Shown here: positions 61,964-64,000 of the stretch, one piece after another
Numbering within the stretch: position 1 is the first letter of the stretch
How the letters are laid out: the number at the start of each line of letters is the position of its first letter
DNA from: Verrucomicrobiales bacterium
GTDB taxonomy: Bacteria > Verrucomicrobiota > Verrucomicrobiia > Limisphaerales > CAIMTB01
Length of the DNA stretch: 64,000 nucleotides
Reading direction: 5' to 3'
Assembly: GCA_016795425.1 (NCBI GenBank)
Contig: JAEUHG010000134.1
Span: 1 to 64,000 of the forward strand
Made by a program: the position numbers and the translations under genes
The notes under the pieces: generated by a model
Database searches by the model: none
What the model saw: the letters and a program-made list of their open reading frames with translations, nothing else
What the model was told of the DNA's origin: nothing

Positions 61964-63394
61964 GTGAACTCTCGTCGCCAGTTTCTCGCTCGCCATGCCT
62001 TGGGCCTCGGTTCGGTGGCCTTGGCGTGGTTGCTCCGAGCCGATCGCCTCCTCGCAACGCCAAGCAACGTGCCGCGAAATCCGCTGGCGTTCGATCTCAA
62101 GGCGAAGACCCCGCCACGCCCGGCGCGAGCGCGGGCCATGATCTCGTTGTTCATGCACGGTGGACCAAGCCACGTGGATCTCCTTGATCCCAAGCCCGAA
62201 CTGAGCCGTCGAAGCGGAGAGGACTATCCCGGAGAGATCACCTACAGTTTCGTCGATCGCGCGAGCAAGAAGCTGTTCGGCAGTCCGTGGTCCTTCAAGC
62301 GCCATGGAGAATGCGGCATGGAAGTCTCCGAACTCCTGCCGCATTTCGCCGGCATCGTGGACGACGTGTGCCTCATTCGCTCGATGCACACCGACATCAA
62401 CGGTCATGAGCCGTCGATTTGGTCGATGAACACGGGCCGTGCCCAACCTGGGCGGCCGGCGCTGGGTTCCTGGATCACGTACGCACTGGGATCCGAGGCC
62501 CAAAATCTCCCGGCCTACGTCGTGCTCACCGACCCGGGAGGACACCCCGTCGATGGCGCCCGCAATTGGTCCAATGGTTGGATGCCGCCTCTCTTTCAGG
62601 GAACCGTGATTCGCCCACGAGAACCTCGCATTCTCAACCTCGACCCCCCGGCGCACCTGCGCGGCGAACCCCAGCGGCTGAATCTGGAGTTCCTGGCCGA
62701 ACTCAATCGTCGTCACCTGCGGGAGCATCCGGGGGAGAATGACTTGGAAGCCCGCATCGCCAGTTACGAGTTGGCCGCAAAAATGCAATTATCGGCGAAG
62801 GAGGCCTTGGATCTTTCTGGCGAAACCGAGGCGACCAAACGCCTGTACGGCCTGGATGATCCAGTGACCCAGGAGTACGGAACTCGTTGTCTGATCGCGC
62901 GGCGCTTGGTGGAACGGGGAGTGCGGTTCGTCCAGCTCTTCGTGAATGGCCAGATTTGGGACAACCATGAGAATCTCCGCCAGAACCTGGCCACCTGTTG
63001 CCGCAAAACCGACAAACCTGCGGCGGCTCTGGTCAAGGATTTGAAAGCGCGAGGATTGCTTGAAACGACGCTCGTCCATTGGGGCGGCGAGATTGGCCGA
63101 TTGCCCGTCACCGAGAACCACGGGGCGGCGGAAAAGGCCGGCCGCGATCACAATGGTCAGGGCTTCAGCTCGTGGCTCGCGGGGGGCGGCATTCGCGGCG
63201 GAACGATTTACGGAGCGACCGACGAATTTGGGCACAAGGCCGTGGAAAACCCCGTTAGCGCCCATGACTACCATGCGACGTTGCTGGAATTGTTTGGCTT
63301 CAGCCACGACCAACTCGCTTACCACAGCAATGGGCAGATGCAGCATCTCACCGACGCCAAGCCCTGCCGGGTCGTGCGTGAGATCTTCTCTTGA
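61964..63394 (+). CDS. DUF1501 family Tat-exported protein (PSCyt partner)
   Basis: The 476-residue protein begins MNSRRQFLARHALGLGSVALAWLL, a twin-arginine signal. The DUF1501 domain follows (FMHGGPSHVDLLDPKP near 60, RSMHTDINGHEPS near 145, LFVNGQIWDNHENLRQN near 330, HWGGEIGRLP near 380, HDYHATLLELFGF near 440). I choose the GTG at 61964 because it places the twin-arginine motif at the N-terminus; a TTG at 61925 overlapping the previous stop would add 13 residues. It is the second DUF1501 gene in the window, but paired with a different partner than the first. The two proteins are clearly divergent in sequence. Role unknown. Confidence 0.93.
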   Translation: MNSRRQFLARHALGLGSVALAWLLRADRLLATPSNVPRNPLAFDLKAKTPPRPARARAMISLFMHGGPSHVDLLDPKPELSRRSGEDYPGEITYSFVDRASKKLFGSPWSFKRHGECGMEVSELLPHFAGIVDDVCLIRSMHTDINGHEPSIWSMNTGRAQPGRPALGSWITYALGSEAQNLPAYVVLTDPGGHPVDGARNWSNGWMPPLFQGTVIRPREPRILNLDPPAHLRGEPQRLNLEFLAELNRRHLREHPGENDLEARIASYELAAKMQLSAKEALDLSGETEATKRLYGLDDPVTQEYGTRCLIARRLVERGVRFVQLFVNGQIWDNHENLRQNLATCCRKTDKPAAALVKDLKARGLLETTLVHWGGEIGRLPVTENHGAAEKAGRDHNGQGFSSWLAGGGIRGGTIYGATDEFGHKAVENPVSAHDYHATLLELFGFSHDQLAYHSNGQMQHLTDAKPCRVVREIFS

Positions 63395-63403
63395 GATAGT
63401 CCG

Positions 63404-64000
63404 TCAAGGCGGCCGTTGGCGCGTGTAAGGCTCCTCCTCCCAATTGTTGACCGGCCAGAAGAAGCTGTCGACCGCCCCATCCTGGCGCAGGGCAAGATCC
63501 CGGATGTTGGTCTTCTGACTGAAAACCGCCTTCTTACCGAGCCACCCGCTGAAGAGGTGTCGGTGCCAAGGGCAGGCGGCGACGATAAATCGGGAGCCCC
63601 ATCGATTGAGTTGGTTCTGAAGCCATTGTCGGCCCGCTGCATCCAACTGCTGTGGCGCCCCCATATGGTAAGCGTAGCTGGTTGTGAAGTCCCCCACCCC
63701 GCCGAAATATTCCCAACCCAAATCGATCGGGATTCGGCCGCGGGTACGGTCCGATGCACAAATGAATACATTGGTCGTACCGAGATATTGGGGACCCTCC
63801 AGGTAATTGCTGGCGATGGTCGTGATCGAATTGAAGCCGCTGTTTTTCCCGGGATAAACCAGGAAGAGCGGCGGACGGTCATTGTTGTCGTCCTGGTACA
63901 TCTTAATCCCCAGCCCGACCTGCCGCATGTTGCCCGTGCAATGCGTCCGTCGACCCATCTCCTTGGAACGCGCCAATGTGGGCGTCAACAAGGATGCCAG
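63404..64000 (-). CDS. Pseudopilin/DUF1559-like prepilin-type protein (C-terminal part)
   Basis: The gene enters from the right edge on the minus strand; 198 codons are in the window and the N-terminus is missing. The visible start, LASLLTPTLARSKEMGRRTHCTGNMRQVGLGIKMYQDDN, matches the end of the prepilin helix and the first turn of the type II secretion pseudopilin-like proteins so abundant in Verrucomicrobiota and Planctomycetota. The body ends with LALRQDGAVDSFFWPVNNWEEEP. The family is assigned from the NMRQxGLGIKMY motif; the type IV pilin-like cleavage site would lie outside the window. It converges with the DUF1501 gene, nine bases apart. Function probably extracellular, unknown. Confidence 0.8.
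   Translation of the reverse strand: MASLLTPTLARSKEMGRRTHCTGNMRQVGLGIKMYQDDNNDRPPLFLVYPGKNSGFNSITTIASNYLEGPQYLGTTNVFICASDRTRGRIPIDLGWEYFGGVGDFTTSYAYHMGAPQQLDAAGRQWLQNQLNRWGSRFIVAACPWHRHLFSGWLGKKAVFSQKTNIRDLALRQDGAVDSFFWPVNNWEEEPYTRQRPP

Noticed and set aside
1..64000. CRISPR array, prophage or classical defence island
   Set aside because: No regularly spaced direct repeats, integrase, phage structural genes or restriction/toxin genes were found.

Overview
The window is GC-rich and gene-dense. It looks like a chromosomal piece of a free-living, glycan-degrading member of the Verrucomicrobiota, probably the Pedosphaera/Limisphaerales side. This rests on gene content: a DUF1800+DUF1501 pair, a second DUF1501 gene paired with a planctomycete-type cytochrome (PSCyt/DUF1549/DUF1553) protein, a PVC-type heme-binding dehydrogenase-like protein, a formylglycine sulfatase, a PEP-CTERM protein, ThuA proteins, and secreted proteins built from golvesin-like and Calx-beta modules. 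No rRNA, CRISPR array, integrase or transposase is visible. One tRNA (Leu, anticodon UAG) is present. 43 protein genes are called; the first and last are cut by the window edges.

Layout. 1-5.4 kb: end of a PdeM-like phosphoesterase, then a secreted DUF1800 protein and its DUF1501 partner. 5.4-10.6 kb (minus strand): outer-membrane protein, IlvD/EDD-family sugar-acid dehydratase, DapA-family lyase and sulfatase. These fit an oxidative sugar-acid pathway with a desulfation step. 11-16.1 kb: DUF3592 membrane protein flanked by two copies of a short repeat, tRNA-Leu, a PEP-CTERM beta-propeller protein, a CNNM/CorC transporter and a small membrane protein. 16.3-20.2 kb: a four-gene overlapping operon of GntR/YtrA regulator, ABC ATPase, permease and alpha/beta hydrolase, with a promoter whose spacer holds a palindrome.

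20.2-31.6 kb (minus strand): a xylan/arabinoxylan-type utilisation locus with GH43 beta-xylosidase, GPH-family sugar symporter, three secreted CE1-like esterases, another alpha/beta hydrolase, a small beta-sandwich protein and a PVC-type heme protein. 31.8-37.4 kb: SGNH hydrolase, ThuA protein, glycine-rich RRM RNA-binding protein, and a large modular surface protein. 37.9-44.4 kb: MacB/FtsX-type permease, a two-part esterase/unknown-module fusion, and an NHL-repeat protein.

44.8-49.9 kb: ankyrin/TPR secreted protein, sensor kinase and OmpR-type regulator. A palindromic repeat lies between kinase and regulator, and a second copy lies upstream of the ankyrin gene. 50.1-55.1 kb: TetR regulator with a near-ideal operator, followed by FtsX permease, ABC ATPase, HlyD adaptor and TolC-like channel, a complete tripartite exporter. 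55.2-64 kb: TPR-thioredoxin fusion, aldehyde dehydrogenase, PSCyt/DUF1553 protein plus DUF1501 partner, and the end of a pseudopilin-like gene.

The observations most worth a second look are the 942-residue esterase fusion with an unassigned C-terminal module, the ankyrin-kinase-regulator operon, the two repeat families, the purine-rich insert inside the GH43 gene, and the two operator-like palindromes. I do not see a single clearly new defence or mobile system here.
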